Below are positions 31,529 to 44,233 of a stretch of 64,000 nucleotides of DNA, piece after piece; the first letter of the stretch is position 1; the number at the start of each line of letters is the position of its first letter. The stretch is from Fremontodendron californicum (Eukaryota > Streptophyta > Magnoliopsida > Malvales > Malvaceae): the NCBI GenBank assembly GCA_030761205.1, contig JAULJL010000029.1, positions 441,501 to 505,500 on the forward strand, given 5' to 3'. The translations under genes and the position numbers were made by a program. The notes under the pieces are model-generated. The model did no database searches. It was not told the DNA's origin and saw nothing but the letters and a program-made list of their open reading frames with translations.

Positions 31529-33341
31529 TTTTTTTCATGCAAGAAATAAATCATACCCAAATTCTCAAACCCAAAGTTAAAATTTCAATAAATTCATAAT
31601 TTTATTTATATATTTATACAATAAATTAATAAATATAAAAATAAAACTATAACACATACTACATAGTTAAATAAATAAAATCAACCCATTCATCGCATGG
31701 TCACAAACTAGTTATATATTATATAAATATACCACATTGAAAAATTTAATAAAGCATTTATGATATTATCTTTTTTTTTTTTCACTCTTCTCTAAAACGC
31801 AGCATGTGGGTGCAAATGCAAAACTTCTTTAGTTCTTTTAAATGATTTTTCACATTCATACTTTTATATATACTAATATTTATTATCACATGTATTTGCA
31901 TATAAATACACGTTTGTTTATTTATTTTTGAATATATAATTATAATTTTTTTTTAAAAAATAAAAAATAAAAAAAATACATATTAACTAAAATTTGCCTT
32001 TAAAATTTTTTTGATGTAATATTAATGCAAAATTAATTATGAAGATAAAAAAATTAATGTAAATTTTAACTTTTTATTTATATCAAATAAATTAATTCAC
32101 TTTTTAAGATTAGTGAAAAATTAAAACTTTTAAGATAAAGCAATTCTACATAATTTTTCTATTTTATATTTATTATCAAATTAATCCATTTAACGAAAGT
32201 GTTTTAATGAAATTAAACTTCTTACTTATAGATTAGATAAATCTGATTAATAATAAAATATTTATAATGGCAATTTAAAAATATAGTTAACCATTTTCGT
32301 CAGTTCAAAAGATTTTTCACGTTCGTGCTTTTATATAGACTAGTATTTGTTATCACATGCATTCGCATGTGAATACTCGTTGTTTTATCGATTTTAAATA
32401 TATAATTATATACTTTAAAATAAATAAAATTTGCATTAACATGTAAAGTTTATTTTATGTGTAAATTATATCAAATTATTATAAAATTTATTATTTTAAT
32501 ATTAATACAAAATTAATTATGAAGATAAAAATGTAATGTAAATTTTAATTCTTTCATATTTATATCAAATAAATTGATTTATATTTTAACTTTTAAGGTT
32601 AGTGAAATTTTAAAACTATTAAGATAAAGTTACAAAAGTGTTTTAATTAAATTAAACTTCTTACTTATAAATTAGATAAATTTTAATAATAATAAAAAAT
32701 ATTTATAATGGTAATTTAGAAATATAGTAAATAATAATGAGTATTTTCGTCAGTTCAAAAGATTTTCAATTTTTATGCTTTTATATAGACTAGTATTTGT
32801 TATCACATGCGTTTGCATGTGAATGCTATCTATTTTTGAATATTTTAAAAATAAATAAAATTGATAAAATGTATATTAACAAAAATTTGATAAAATTTAT
32901 TTCATATGAAAATTATATCAAATTATTATAAAGTATTTTTTAATATCAATGCAAAATTAATTATGAATATAAAAAATTTAATGTAAAATTTTATTATCTA
33001 AATAAATTGATTTATTTTTCAAGATTAGTGAAAAAATTAAACTTTTAAGATAAAACAGATTCATATAATTTTTTTTTATCAAATTAATCTATTTAACAAA
33101 AGTATTTCAATAAACCTAAATTTTTTCCTTATAAATTAGATAAATTTTATTAATAATAAAATATTTAAAACTGTAAATTAGTAATATAATTAATAATAAT
33201 AGATATTTTTGTCAGTTCAAAAGATTTTTCACATTCATATTTTTTTTTTTTATATATTATAGATTATAAATATATCACATTAAAAAATTTAATAAACTTC
33301 AAAAATATATTATTTTTTATTTTTCTTTTCACTCTTCTCTA
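31529..33341. repeat. Diverged AT-rich tandem array upstream of MTB
   Basis: A unit of about 450 bp recurs about three to four times with the landmark phrases atttttcacattcatacttt, then ctagtatttgttatcacatg, then a near-palindrome cacatgcattcgcatgtg, then aattaattatgaagataaaa. Landmark starts are near 31840, 32310, 32760 and 33225. A second marker, cactcttctctaaaacgcag, occurs at about 31785 and 33330, so the stretch just upstream of the MTB leader is itself duplicated. No coding region. The family is unassigned; hairpin-bearing AT-rich units of this kind occur in Helitron-derived repeats. Confidence 0.65.
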
Positions 33342-34117
33342 AAACGCAGCGTGTGAGTGCAAATGCAATCCAGTTTAGAAAAATCACTAGCCCAGCCTCC
33401 CTCATTTCTCATCTTCTCATCGTCATATTCCAATCTTAGATACCGTTTGTCTGCTTCCAATCACCGTCGTTCAATTTCGCTTGAAATAGCCTCTCCAACT
33501 CCCCCTTCTTTCCTTTTCCTTCTTCGTGTTTCAGAAGAGGAAACCTTTAAAATTGAGATCACAACCTAGACAAGAAGAAAAACCCTAGCGCCGCCACTGC
33601 CTTTGCCGCCGTTCGACCACCAAGAAACCGTTAGAACCTGAAATCCCGAAACCGAAACCGAAACCGAAAAACCCTAGCGCCGCCACTGCCTTTGCCTAGC
33701 GCTGGGAACGGCTTCAAACACAGTCTACGAAGCTTCCCTCAGCCTCCTTCCATTGCTTCCTTTTTCAAAATTTCCCCAAAAACAAACAATCTGAAACCAT
33801 AACAAAACTTAGCCGCTCTCTTTATTTTTGTTTTTGTTGCAAATTTTTTTTTTTTTGAATTCTTTTCTGTTTCTTCCAATTCCTATGGGTATCGTTCGTC
33901 TCTTGCCGTTATAGAGGTAATTTCACCCTTGTAATCCTTTCCTTGCCTTTATTTTTCTAACTTGAAATCTTAGGACCAAAATCACTGCGAATTTCTGTAA
34001 CACTATATCAGTCTTGTTAGACCCTGCTTATAGTAGGAGCCTGCACTGGATACGACATATTTTTTTTTTTGTATCGGTCTCGTTAGAGGATAAATTAATA
34101 AATAAATCTCCATTTCA
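33342..34117 (+). promoter_or_regulatory. MTB 5' leader region with telo-box-like motifs and a leader intron
   Basis: CT-rich sequence and two aaccctag motifs (33581 and 33670), common in promoters and leaders of plant housekeeping genes, precede the ATG. The motifs belong to a duplicated phrase ccctagcgccgccactgcc. A likely leader intron runs from gtaatttc at 33917 to tcgttag at 34086. The small frame 33357-33569 lies in or before the leader and looks non-coding. Confidence 0.5.
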
Positions 34118-37100
34118 ATGGATTCTCCTGAGCGTAGCAGTCGTAGTCACGTGAGACGTGATAGAGAGGATGGTTCAGACTTGAAAAGTGATGAAGAATG
34201 GGAGGCAATTGATAGTAAGAAGAAGCATAAGTCTAGTAAGTCTAGAAAGCCTAGCAATGTTGAAGAAGGTGAGGGAGTCGAGAGCGGAAGGAGGAGGAGT
34301 TCTGGGGATAGAAGTGAGAGCCGCAAAAGGTCAGGTGCTTCTACCAGAGCTGATAGCGATGAAGATGATTATGACACCCAAAAACCCTCCCGTTCCAAGC
34401 AGATGAGGAGAAAACAAGAGGAAAGTTCCTTGGAAAAATTGAGTAGTTGGTACCAGGATGGAGAACTCGAAAGCAAACAAGATGGTTCTGAGAAGTCCGC
34501 CATTAAAGGACATGCTTGGGCTGATGAGACTGACAGAAAGGTGGCCTCAAAGCTAAGTAAAAGCAAAGAAGAAAGGTCACATGATGGAGAACTTGAAAAG
34601 TCACGGGATAGAGATTCTAGGTATTCAGAAAGGAGGGAAAGCAGCCGCGATAAGGGTCATGGCTCTTCCGAATTGTCAAGAAACTCTAGAAGAAGATGGG
34701 ATGAATCAGATGCTTCTAGGAAAGCTGAAGAAAATAGTCATGAAAGACCTGATCTGACTACTGGGAAAGCTTCTGATCTGAAGAATGACAGTGCTAGAGA
34801 GAATAGTGCTTCTGCTAGAAATGAACCTAATGAGAGTAAAAGCACTGCAGCAGATTCAAACAATGAGAAGGGTGTCAAATCCAGCAGTAGGGAAGAGAGA
34901 AGAATTGATGCTGAGAAGAGCAAGAGCGAAGGTCAATCTGATGCCCTAGAAGAAGACAATAGGGCTAGTCCATTGACTCGTGAAGATAGATCAAGTAGGG
35001 AGAAAATTGAGAAGCACAGACAGCAGAGAACTCCCTCTAGCCAAGATGTTGAAAGCCGAGAAAGGACTTCCAATATGGATGATGATGGAATGACATGGAT
35101 GAGGGATAAAAATTCAAGAGAAGTAGGGCAAACAAACAGGTCTAGGACCCCTGAGAGAAGTAGTAGGCGTTATCAAGAATCAGAGCTCTCTGAGATGGAT
35201 TTTGAAAGAAGCCTGGAACGCAAAATAAAAGAACTCGAAAGGGATGACAGATCCAAAAGCAGGGTTGATAACTGGAGTGACAGGACAAGGGATCGAGAAG
35301 GTTCAAAGGAAAACTGGAAAAGGAGGCAATTGAGTAATAATGATAAAGAGTCCAAACATGGCGACATTACATATGAACGTGGTAGAGAATGGGATTTGCC
35401 AAGGCATGGCCGGGAGAGGAATGAAAATGAAAGGCCTCATGGTCGGCCAGGCAATAGAAAAGATGGAAATCGAGGTGAAGCTGTGAAGACGTCATCAAAT
35501 TTTGGAATCTCAAATTATAATTATGATGTGATAGAGATCCAAACCAAGCCTCTTGATTATGGAAGATCAGAGTCTGGATCCAATTTTCCTCGGAGAACCG
35601 AAATTGGTCAGCAGTCTGACATGAAGTCAGCCCCAAATGAGGAAGAGTGGGCATATATGCAAGAAAATAGGGAAAGGAGGAGTGATACATATGGTTCTGG
35701 ACCCTTGGATGAGGATTCAAGGGACAAATATACAGAAGACAGTAACTTAACACGAGATCCAAATTTATGGAATGATGAACTTGATTACAGCGGAGGGAAA
35801 GGGAGAGGCCAAAAACTTACTGTATCTGGTCGTGGCTTTGGTGGCCAAAGTTCCAATGCTGGATCTCAACCGCCTTATGGAAACCAGGATGTAGGAACTT
35901 TTGGCCGAGCTCCTCCTCAAGGTGTGAAAGGGAGTAGGATAGGCAGAGGAGGAAGGGGAAGGCCTTCAGGGAGGGACAATCAACAGATTGCTCTCCCAAT
36001 GCCTGTGATGGGATCACCTTTTGCTCATCTCGGGATGCCACCACCTGGATCCATGCAACCCATTAACCCTAGTATGTCACCTGCTCCTGGCCCTCCAATT
36101 TCTCCAGGTGTCTTCATTCCACCGTTTTCCCCACCTGTGGTCTGGCCTGGGCCTCGAGCAGTTGATATGAATATGCTAGGTGTTCCACCTGGTCTCTCTC
36201 CTGTTCCTCCTGGACCTTCTTGCCCAAGGTTTCCTCCTAATATAGGAGGTCTGCCAAACCCTGGTATGGACTTTAATCAGTCAGGACCTGTAAGAGGACC
36301 TTCAAATGTATTATTGTCTAGCTTTAATGGGGCAGGGCCAATGGCACGAGGAACACCACCTGAAAGAACATCTGGGGGTTGGGTTCCTCCTAGATCTGGT
36401 GGTCCTCCTGGTAAAGCTCCTTCCAGAGGAGAGCAGAATGATTATTCTCAAAATTTTGTTGACACTGGTATGCGACCGCAGAACTTCATCAGGGAGCTAG
36501 AGCTTACCAATGTTGTGGAGGACTATCCAAAGCTAAGGGAGCTTATACAGAAAAAGGATGAGATTGTAGCTAAATCTGCTTCTCCTCCCATGTATATGAA
36601 GTGTGACCTCCGTGAATTTGAGCTCTCTCCAGATTTCTTTGGGGCAAAGTTTGATGTTATTCTTATAGACCCCCCTTGGGAAGAATATGTTCACCGGGCT
36701 CCTGGAGTTGCCGACCATATTGAATACTGGACATTTGAAGAGATCATGAATCTTAAGATTGAGGTAATCAATTTCTACATCACTGCTTTTTTGTTACCTT
36801 TTGCCAAAAAAGATAGCATACTGTTAGATTTACCTTGCAGGTGGCGTTTAATAGAAAAATGGTCTCTGTTTGAATTTCTGGGTGTTATATGCTAACATCT
36901 GGAGTGTTGCTGTTTCTTATATATTAGTATCCATGAAGGCTCTTTTTACCTAGACAATGGATATCAGAGCTATTATTTTCTATTCATATTCTTTTTTACC
37001 TTGTAGCTTTTTACTGACCAGAAATGTACCTCTTGCTTTTACCTCATGAATGTAGGCAATAGCTGACACACCATCCTTTATCTTCCTTTGGGTGGGTGAT

Positions 37101-40100
37101 GGTGTGGGCCTTGAGCAGGGCCGTCAATGCTTAAAGAAGGTACATGATTAAAATTTAGTTATAATATGACTTGGCTTTTCTTCTCCTTTAGCACTAATAA
37201 AATTTATAGTTGTAATAGCATTTATTCAGTCTATATTTTGGCTGCTTCTTCTATGTGCTGCAGTGGGGTTTCCGGAGGTGTGAGGATATATGCTGGGTGA
37301 AGACCAACAAAACAAATGCAACTCCAGGCTTACGACATGATTCTCATACTATATTTCAGCACTCAAAGGTCTGTAATATTGTTTTTTCTTAAAGCTTTTA
37401 TATTCTGTTATCTATAGACTACCTTGGGCATTCTGCAAATCCTTTCACTCTTTCCCAAACTTTTCTCACCTTGTCATTTCACTGAAGGAACACTGCCTGA
37501 TGGGTATAAAAGGAACAGTTCGTCGTAGTACTGATGGTCATATAATTCATGCCAACATTGACACTGATGTAATTATTGCCGAGGAACCTTCTTATGGTTA
37601 GTACTCGTGTATATTTTTGACTTTTATGACCTTGGGTTTGCATCAGACCGTTTGATATCTACATGCTATTTACTTTTTTTTTAATCAAAATTTGGGAAAT
37701 GAAACTGAATGATGGTATCATCATTAATTCCAATCCCATTTCTCTCTCTGCTGCTTTCATTTGACTCCTTTCCTTGCAGTTTTGCAAATAAGTTTAAGAC
37801 TAAGTTTGATGCATCAGTTTGAGATTTATGTGTTCTGCTTCTTTTCTTTTTCTTAGCAGAAATTGAAAGTGCAGTAAAAATAACTTTGACACTCAGATCA
37901 TAGGCTGGGGAAGGATTGGGTATTAGTATGTTGGGGCATTTATCTAACCATTTTGCTTTAACTGGAAACACTTCTTAACACTTACGATACATTTGGTTCG
38001 CTGGAATGGAATAGAGGAGGAATGAAATACTATTCGGTGGGAATGTAATAGAAGGGGAATAGGAATTACGTAGTTTGGTTGATTGAATGGAGTAAATGAG
38101 GAATAATATTACATTGTTTGGTTGGTTAAAATTATTTTAAAGAATAGGCAAGTAATAGATAAAAAATGTCAATTTTACCCTTGAATTAAATAATAATATT
38201 TTATTTATAAAAATTAAATTTATTTATTATTTATTATAAAATATTAAAAGTATTATTTAATAATTCTAAAATAATATTATTTATTAAATTATTTAGAGTA
38301 TAATATTTTAATATATATTTAAATTAAATATTTTATATTTAATATATTATTAAATACTTATAATTATATTTAAAAATATTATATATAATATATTACTATT
38401 TTTTACCTTATAAATACAATAAGTTTTCTCTCTCCTCTCATTTCTTCCAACTCTCTCTCTACCAAGTTCTCTCTCTCTTCATTTTCATCTTCTACACATT
38501 CTAGAAAACCTAAAATTTTCCAAATTCCGGCCGGCGGCCTTTTCAGCCACCAGCCGCCGTCGTCACCCTAACCTAGAAATGTCCCAAAATTCACCCAAAT
38601 CATCCTCTGAATCCCTTCTTTCCGTTTTTCAACTTAGTTTTTCCTAAAAATCATCAGAAAAGCCTAGATGTATAAAAAGCGTCCTGCGGCTTCCACCTTT
38701 TTGATATGTTCCTCCTTGTTCTATCCTCTACCTTCTCTCCAAATTTGGAGCCTTAAAACCTCCTATAAATAGTCTTAGCCGAAAACCACCAACTTTCTTA
38801 TTTTTTCGATTTTTGTTGTTTTCTTTTGTTCTTGTGTTTTTTTTTTTTTTTTTGCTGTAATGGTGCTTGAGTTGTTGTTCATGTCGCTGCAAAATGGTCA
38901 CAGGTGGTTTGAAAATTGATAAAATAGCGGAGGATATTTTGGGAATAAAAATATTGGGGTTATTCCTTGTGATCACAGAATGGCCATTCTGAAGAGGTAG
39001 TCCCGAATGGCCATTCGGTGGTTTTGGGTGGTCACAGGTGGTCTGAAAATTGATAAAATGGCGGAGGATATTTTGGGAATAAAAATATTGGGGTTATTCC
39101 TTGTGAGCACAGAATGGCTATTCTGAAGAGGTAGTCCCGAATGGCCATTCGGTGGTTTTGGGGAATAGACCCTGAATGGGTATTCCACAGAATACTCATT
39201 TCTTTGAACCAAGCAGCTGAATGGAAAGGGGAATGGAATAGGGAGTGATTCGGTTGGCTATTACAGCCAACCAAACACGCTGTTAACGTCTTATTGTCCG
39301 CTCTCTTCCATGATTTTGCAATGTCAATTGTGTGAAAGAGAAATTGTTTGAAATTTTCATGCCAACTGTTCTGTAGGTTCAACTCAAAAGCCTGAAGATA
39401 TGTATCGAATTATTGAGCATTTTGCTCTTGGCCGCAGAAGGCTTGAGCTCTTCGGTGAAGACCACAATATTCGATCTGGTTGGCTGACCGTTGGTAAAGC
39501 ACTGTCCTCGTCAAATTTTAATACAGAGGTATGTTATCTTTTGGAAACAGAATTGACAATGATTGTTGAATTATTTTCACATTGGCTGATGTGTTTTACA
39601 GAAATTGGCTGATCATTTCAAATAGTAGACTTGCTATATAAGAAATGAAGTATTCCTAATCCTGACAGTAAATAAAGGAAAAAGGTTGTTTGAATTGTAT
39701 TATTATACCAAGGGAAGTAATGTTTTCCTGGGCATTTAAGTGCTGTGAAAGTCAAACATCTATACAAAGTCTTCAGAATAAAGATCCTGATAATTGGTTC
39801 TCTCACTCAATCTAAGATTTGACTCTGTTGAACTATGCCGTGCTTCTGCTGTGGATTGGCTTTCTATAAAACCATGTGGAACGTAAAATTATAAGCTTCA
39901 TGTCTGCTGAGTTCCCTTTACTAAATGACTTAACTAGGTAGGAACTTTGGTGCTTTCCAGGCATATGTTAGAAACTTTGCGGACAAGGATGGAAAAGTGT
40001 GGCAAGGTGGGGGAGGACGAAATCCACCCCCAGATGCATCTCATCTAGTGAAGACAACCCCAGATATCGAAGCCTTGCGTCCCAAGTCGCCCATCAAGAA

Positions 40101-40380
40101 CCAGCAGCAGTCGGCATCTATTTCTCTCACGTCCAACAGAAGACCGGCTGCTGGAAATTCACCGCAGAACCCAACTGTCCTCGGTTTTAATCAAGAAGCT
40201 TCTACCTCTAACCCATCAACTCCTGCTGCTGCTTGGGCTTCACCGATGGAGGCATTTAGAGGACGAGAAGGTGTAAACATGTCTTCAGATGATAGGATGT
40301 TTGATATGTATGGCTATGGTGGCCATGCAAATGGGGATTACCTGGATTTTGAGCCTCATAGACCAATGAATTTAATGTGA
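34118..40380 (+). CDS. MTB: MTB, METTL14-type subunit of the m6A mRNA methyltransferase
   Basis: Six coding exons join in frame: 34118-36763, 37056-37139, 37264-37368, 37488-37596, 39377-39528 and 39961-40380 (3516 nt, 1171 aa). Every intron is GT-AG. Residues 1-480 are Arg/Ser/Glu/Asp-rich and disordered. About 565-780 is Gly/Pro-rich with an RG-rich patch (GRGGRGRPSGRD). The MT-A70-like methyltransferase domain starts near 800 with FIRELELTNVVEDYPKLREL, DPPWEEY begins at residue 851, and the domain continues through WVGDGVGLEQGRQCLKKWGF, KGTVRRSTDGH and RRRLELFGEDHN. The tail holds KSPIKNQQQ. METTL14 proteins pair with MTA/METTL3 in the nucleus to methylate adenosines in mRNA, mainly as the RNA-binding partner. 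The frame is intact. Intron 4 carries a transposon at 37985-39282, and an AT-rich array lies upstream. Confidence 0.96.
37985..39282. mobile_element. PIF/Harbinger-like non-autonomous element in MTB intron 4
   Basis: tta at 37982-37984 and at 39283-39285 flank a 1298-bp insert whose ends are inverted. The left reads catttggttcgctggaatgg and the complement of the right reads cgtgtttggttggctgtaat. Gaatgg-rich subtermini and a TTA/TAA duplication fit PIF/Harbinger. It has no transposase. The middle (about 38400-38700) is CT-rich then GC-rich and looks like captured leader or promoter sequence. Confidence 0.6.
38896..39163. repeat. 134-bp tandem duplication inside the intronic element
   Basis: ggtcacaggtgg starts one copy at 38896 and a second at 39030. 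Each carries two hairpin-prone pairs (gaatggccattc) and ends gtggttttggg. The copies differ at only a few positions. Confidence 0.9.
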
Positions 40381-41100
40381 CAAATTCCAGTAAATAATTA
40401 TATACTCATGTCTTTAGATTTTTCACTATAAATAACTTGCAAATTTCATTACCCTTGGACAATGGTCAATTTAGCAGCAGTCAAATACATGAAGTTGGAG
40501 AGCTTTGCTCTTAAATTTGCAGTGGGAAAACTTTTTTTTTTTGGGCGGGGGATTGCGTACGCTATCACTATTACATTTAAGCAATTTAAGCCTCATTATA
40601 TTCTCACCAGCCAAAGAAATAATCAAGTTTACATTGTTTCAAGTTTCAACCTTTTTGTCTGCAAAACTTCGATGCATTAAGAACTTGTTCAAAAGTTATT
40701 TTTAAATTTATAAGGGACTTTCTTTCTGGGCTTCATATGGTAGGAATTGCTCTCAGCAGCCAGGTTGATGAAAGCAAGCAGTATTAATGAGGGAGTGAGA
40801 AGTGGTACAAAAGTTATTTTGGACTACTTGTTGCAGCTTCAATGGCTGACTGAGTTATTGACTTAATTGTTTTATATCATTAAACAGTAAGGGAGATAGA
40901 TAAGACAGCAGCCATTAACATTGGCAACTTGGAAGCAATTAGCAAGAGGTCACTGATTCGTACCCGGTTGGGCCCTTGTTGAAAATTTAATTTCGTGACC
41001 TGCATAGGCCATGAATATTTTCTATTGTTGTCACACTGGTGCCCAATAGAAATTAGGCACCATCGTTAGCAGTAATTAGAGTCTCTTCATTCCGGGGAGA
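40381..41100. other. MTB 3' region and spacer
   Basis: The MTB 3' UTR probably ends within about 300 bp of the stop; no single poly(A) signal stands out. A G-rich ttgggcggggg lies near 40541. No other gene is seen before the LINE. Confidence 0.4.
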
Positions 41101-41112
41101 AGCATAACCAAA

Positions 41113-42898
41113 AATGTATTGATGGCCCAAGAGATGGTGAGAGGTTATGGCAGAAAGTCCCTATCACCCAGATGTGCAATTAAAATTAATCTGCAAAAAG
41201 CGTTTGACACCTTGAATTGGAACTTCATTCTTGCTGTGTTAGCAACCTTGGACATTCCAGAGGAGTTTATTAGCTGGATTCGCAACTGTCTCACCACTTC
41301 AATGTTCTCATTATCCATTAACGGGGGGCTTGTTGGATACTTCAAAGGTGCTAGAGATGTGAGACAAGGTGATCCTATCTCACCTTATCTCTTTGTTCTA
41401 GCTATGGAGGTTCTCTCGAAGTTGTTGGACAGTGCAACTAAACATGGAGTCTTTGCACTCCATCCCAAGTGCAAAAAGATTAACCTCACCCACTTGAGTT
41501 TTGCGGATGATCTGTTAATCTTTGCAAAAAGGAATTTGGACTCTGTGTTAGGTATTCAAGAAGTTCTTCAACTATTTTACAGATTCTCTAGTCTCCAACT
41601 CAACAGCACAAAGAGTGAATTCTTCTCAACAGGTATTAGCAGTGAGGAGCTATTGGTCATCCATGAAGCTTCTGGTTTCAAGCTGGGCACACTACCAGTG
41701 AAATATTTAGGAGTACCTTTGATTACTAGAAGGCTCTCGGAAAAATATTGTGAGACTTTGATTGAATAGATCACTTCTAGGATTAATGGTTTGGCAGCGA
41801 AGCTCCTCTCGTATGCAAGGAGACTGCAATTAATTCAAGCAGTGCTCTTCAGCATTTCATTCTGCCTAAACTAGTCATGAAGAAGATTATTCAGTTGTGT
41901 TCAAGTTACTTTTGGAAAAGGAAGGAGGGCTCAATCAGGGGTGCTCGAGTTAGCTGGAAGTCTATCTATCTCCCCAAATCTGAGGGGGTTTGGGGATCAA
42001 AGACATCACGTCTTTGAACCTTGCATGTACCCTAAGAAACCAGTGGGCCATCCTCAGTTCAGCAGGATCCATTTGGATAGCTTGGCTTAGGTCATATGTT
42101 CTAAAAGATATGGATGTGTGGCAGGTCCCTATCTAAAAAGGTAGTAGCTAGAACTGGAGAAAGCTACTGCAGTTGAGGCATAAAGCCCAGCAAGTCACCC
42201 AGGTGGTGAATGGGGCTCGGGTCTGGCCTTTCCATGGTGATAAGTATGTGGTGGCAGCTGTATGGCAAGAACTACTGCCAAGGAAGATTAAAGTTGATTG
42301 GCATAGACTATCTGGGCCCAATTTTTAATCCTTAAACATGCAGTTATCTCTTGGATGGCAGCTAGACTTCCAACGAGGGACAGACTAGCATAATGGGGGA
42401 TCACGGGAGATGACAAATGTTTATTATGCCTACAGGAGAAAGAAACCAGGAATCATGTTTTCCTTGGTTATAGTCTCTCAAGAACTCTATGGCAGCAGAT
42501 ACTGGAGCTCTGCAATATCACAAGGAGAGTCACAGATTGGGATAGGGAGCTGCATTGGGCTACCAGCAAATTGAAAGGGAAGTCTTTAATTACCATCATT
42601 CTTAAAATGGCTTGGAATGCTTTCATCTATGACGTATGGAGGGAAAGAAATAACAGGCTCTTTAACCATACCAAAGAGGAGTCTTCTCAACTCTTGGTCA
42701 AAGTCAAGAGAGCAGTGTCACTAAGATTATGGGGGCTTAAGAATGTAGTGGCTGATTCTATTAATCTAGACCTATGTAATGCATGGAAGCTAAATTCAAC
42801 CATGTCTGTATAGTCAAATAGTGGACATTCTGTACATATGTAGCAGCTCTGCTGCTTTTTTTGGATAATAAATGCAATTATCCACACACAAAAAAAAG
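41113..42898 (+). mobile_element. 5'-truncated L1-type LINE
   Basis: A reverse transcriptase fragment is followed by a zf-RVT region and an A-rich tail (cacacaaaaaaaagg at about 42885-42898), as expected for a plant L1 copied by target-primed reverse transcription. Everything upstream of the RT middle (endonuclease, RT fingers) is missing, a usual 5' truncation. A target duplication could not be fixed by eye. Confidence 0.8.
41119..42813 (+). pseudogene. LINE reverse transcriptase and zf-RVT region, interrupted
   Basis: 41119-41769 is open and reads LQKAFDTLNWNFI (palm start), VRQGDPISPYLFVLAMEVLS, LSFADDLLIFAKR (the catalytic FADD box) and LPVKYLGVPLITRR, all canonical for plant LINE RT. 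A TAG at 41767-41769 ends it. The downstream part continues in broken frames (GARVSWKSIYLPKSEGVWG near 41940) to the last piece 42571-42813 with WNAFIYDVWRERNNRLF, the usual LINE C-terminus. Several stops and frameshifts mean no functional ORF2 protein. Confidence 0.85.
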
Positions 42899-44233
42899 GT
42901 AATATCTACAGATGAAATAATTAGAATATACATCATTTGCTACATTTTTTTTTTTTTTACCATAGGCAAAAGAAATGTTGGAATTAGTAATTACCTATTT
43001 CTTATTCTTTCAGAAGTCTCTATTCACTCACAGAAAAGGAAGAATTTATTAGGGGTGAGGATTTCAGAAAGAAACTGTTTTTACTCAACATGTGATCAAG
43101 CCTACAAAATTATCATGGCAAGAAGAGTAAATAATCCCAGTGAAACTGAAGAGACAGTGCATTTCTATTCATGCAAGAGCTGTGGCTGAAGATACTATGA
43201 GTTTTGAAAACTATACCATCCAATTTAACTCACATGATTTTGTTGCAGCTTTCCTGTTTTACCGTTAGTATGTGTATATAGAGAAAAAAAAATTGACCAA
43301 TTGTAAATTGTCATGTGTCCATTAAATTTTCTTTTAATTGTTTAATTAAAGAAATTTCAATTGATAAATTGATCATCACCATGTGAAATTGATGATATCA
43401 TAATTAATTAATTCTATAATTAATTAAATATGTACATATGGCCTGACTAATCAAAATTTAAAGATTTGTAATCTGATCAATCAGAGTTCATCTATATATG
43501 AGTTATCCAATTTATTTTTAAATTAAATAAAATTAATTTAGAGGTAAATTCAAGTTTTGGCCAACCAATTTGCAAGGATGTATGGGTCATCCAATTAAAT
43601 TCCACTTAAGAGTCATTATTATTTTATCTCCAATTAAATTAAATTAATTTAGAGATAAAATAAAAATATTAAATTCTTTTAGAACTCTCTCTCACCTAGC
43701 AGATTAGCATTATAAATAGGATGTTCTCCTAAGTCATTCAACACAATTTCACAAGTTCACAACTTTGAAGAGAAAAAGAAGATTTTGAAGGCTCAAAGTC
43801 TCTCGAAAGTTTCAAGAATCAAGCTTTGAAAAATTGAATAAATTGAAGAAAATTTTAAAAACACCGTGCTTGATTTTTCAAGAATTCTCAAGAATTTGCT
43901 CTTCGATTTTGTTTTATCAAAAGGAAAGATATTAATTTCTTTTATTCAAGATCAAGTCGTCAAGACCCTTGAAGCGAATTTGTTTGTTCAAAGTCAAGTC
44001 GTCAAACCATTGAATCAATTTTTTGCTGAAGGAAAAAAATCAAAAGAATTTTTTATTTTAAGAATTCCCAAAAATTGTAATTTTCATGTCTGTTAAATAA
44101 AATTCTTATTTGTCTTCAAATTTTCTGTCTTATTTTCGACATGAAATTTGTGTGTACGAATTTTTAGCACACCCGATAGGATCATCTCTGCCTTTCATCT
44201 CTTTTCTTCAAAGTTCAAGTTCTCAAATTGCAA
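42899..44233. other. AT-rich spacer, possible 5' LTR or leader of the gypsy remnant
   Basis: No coding region is supported. The part at about 43680-44190 (TATA-like cattataaataggatg near 43708, then a leader of tcaagaatt-type words) precedes the gag ATG at 44234 and could be LTR/leader sequence of the gypsy remnant. No second LTR copy was found. Confidence 0.3.

Noticed and set aside
33357..33569. 70-aa frame upstream of MTB
   Set aside because: It lies in the promoter/leader zone, is Ser/Pro-rich low complexity, and has no recognisable domain.
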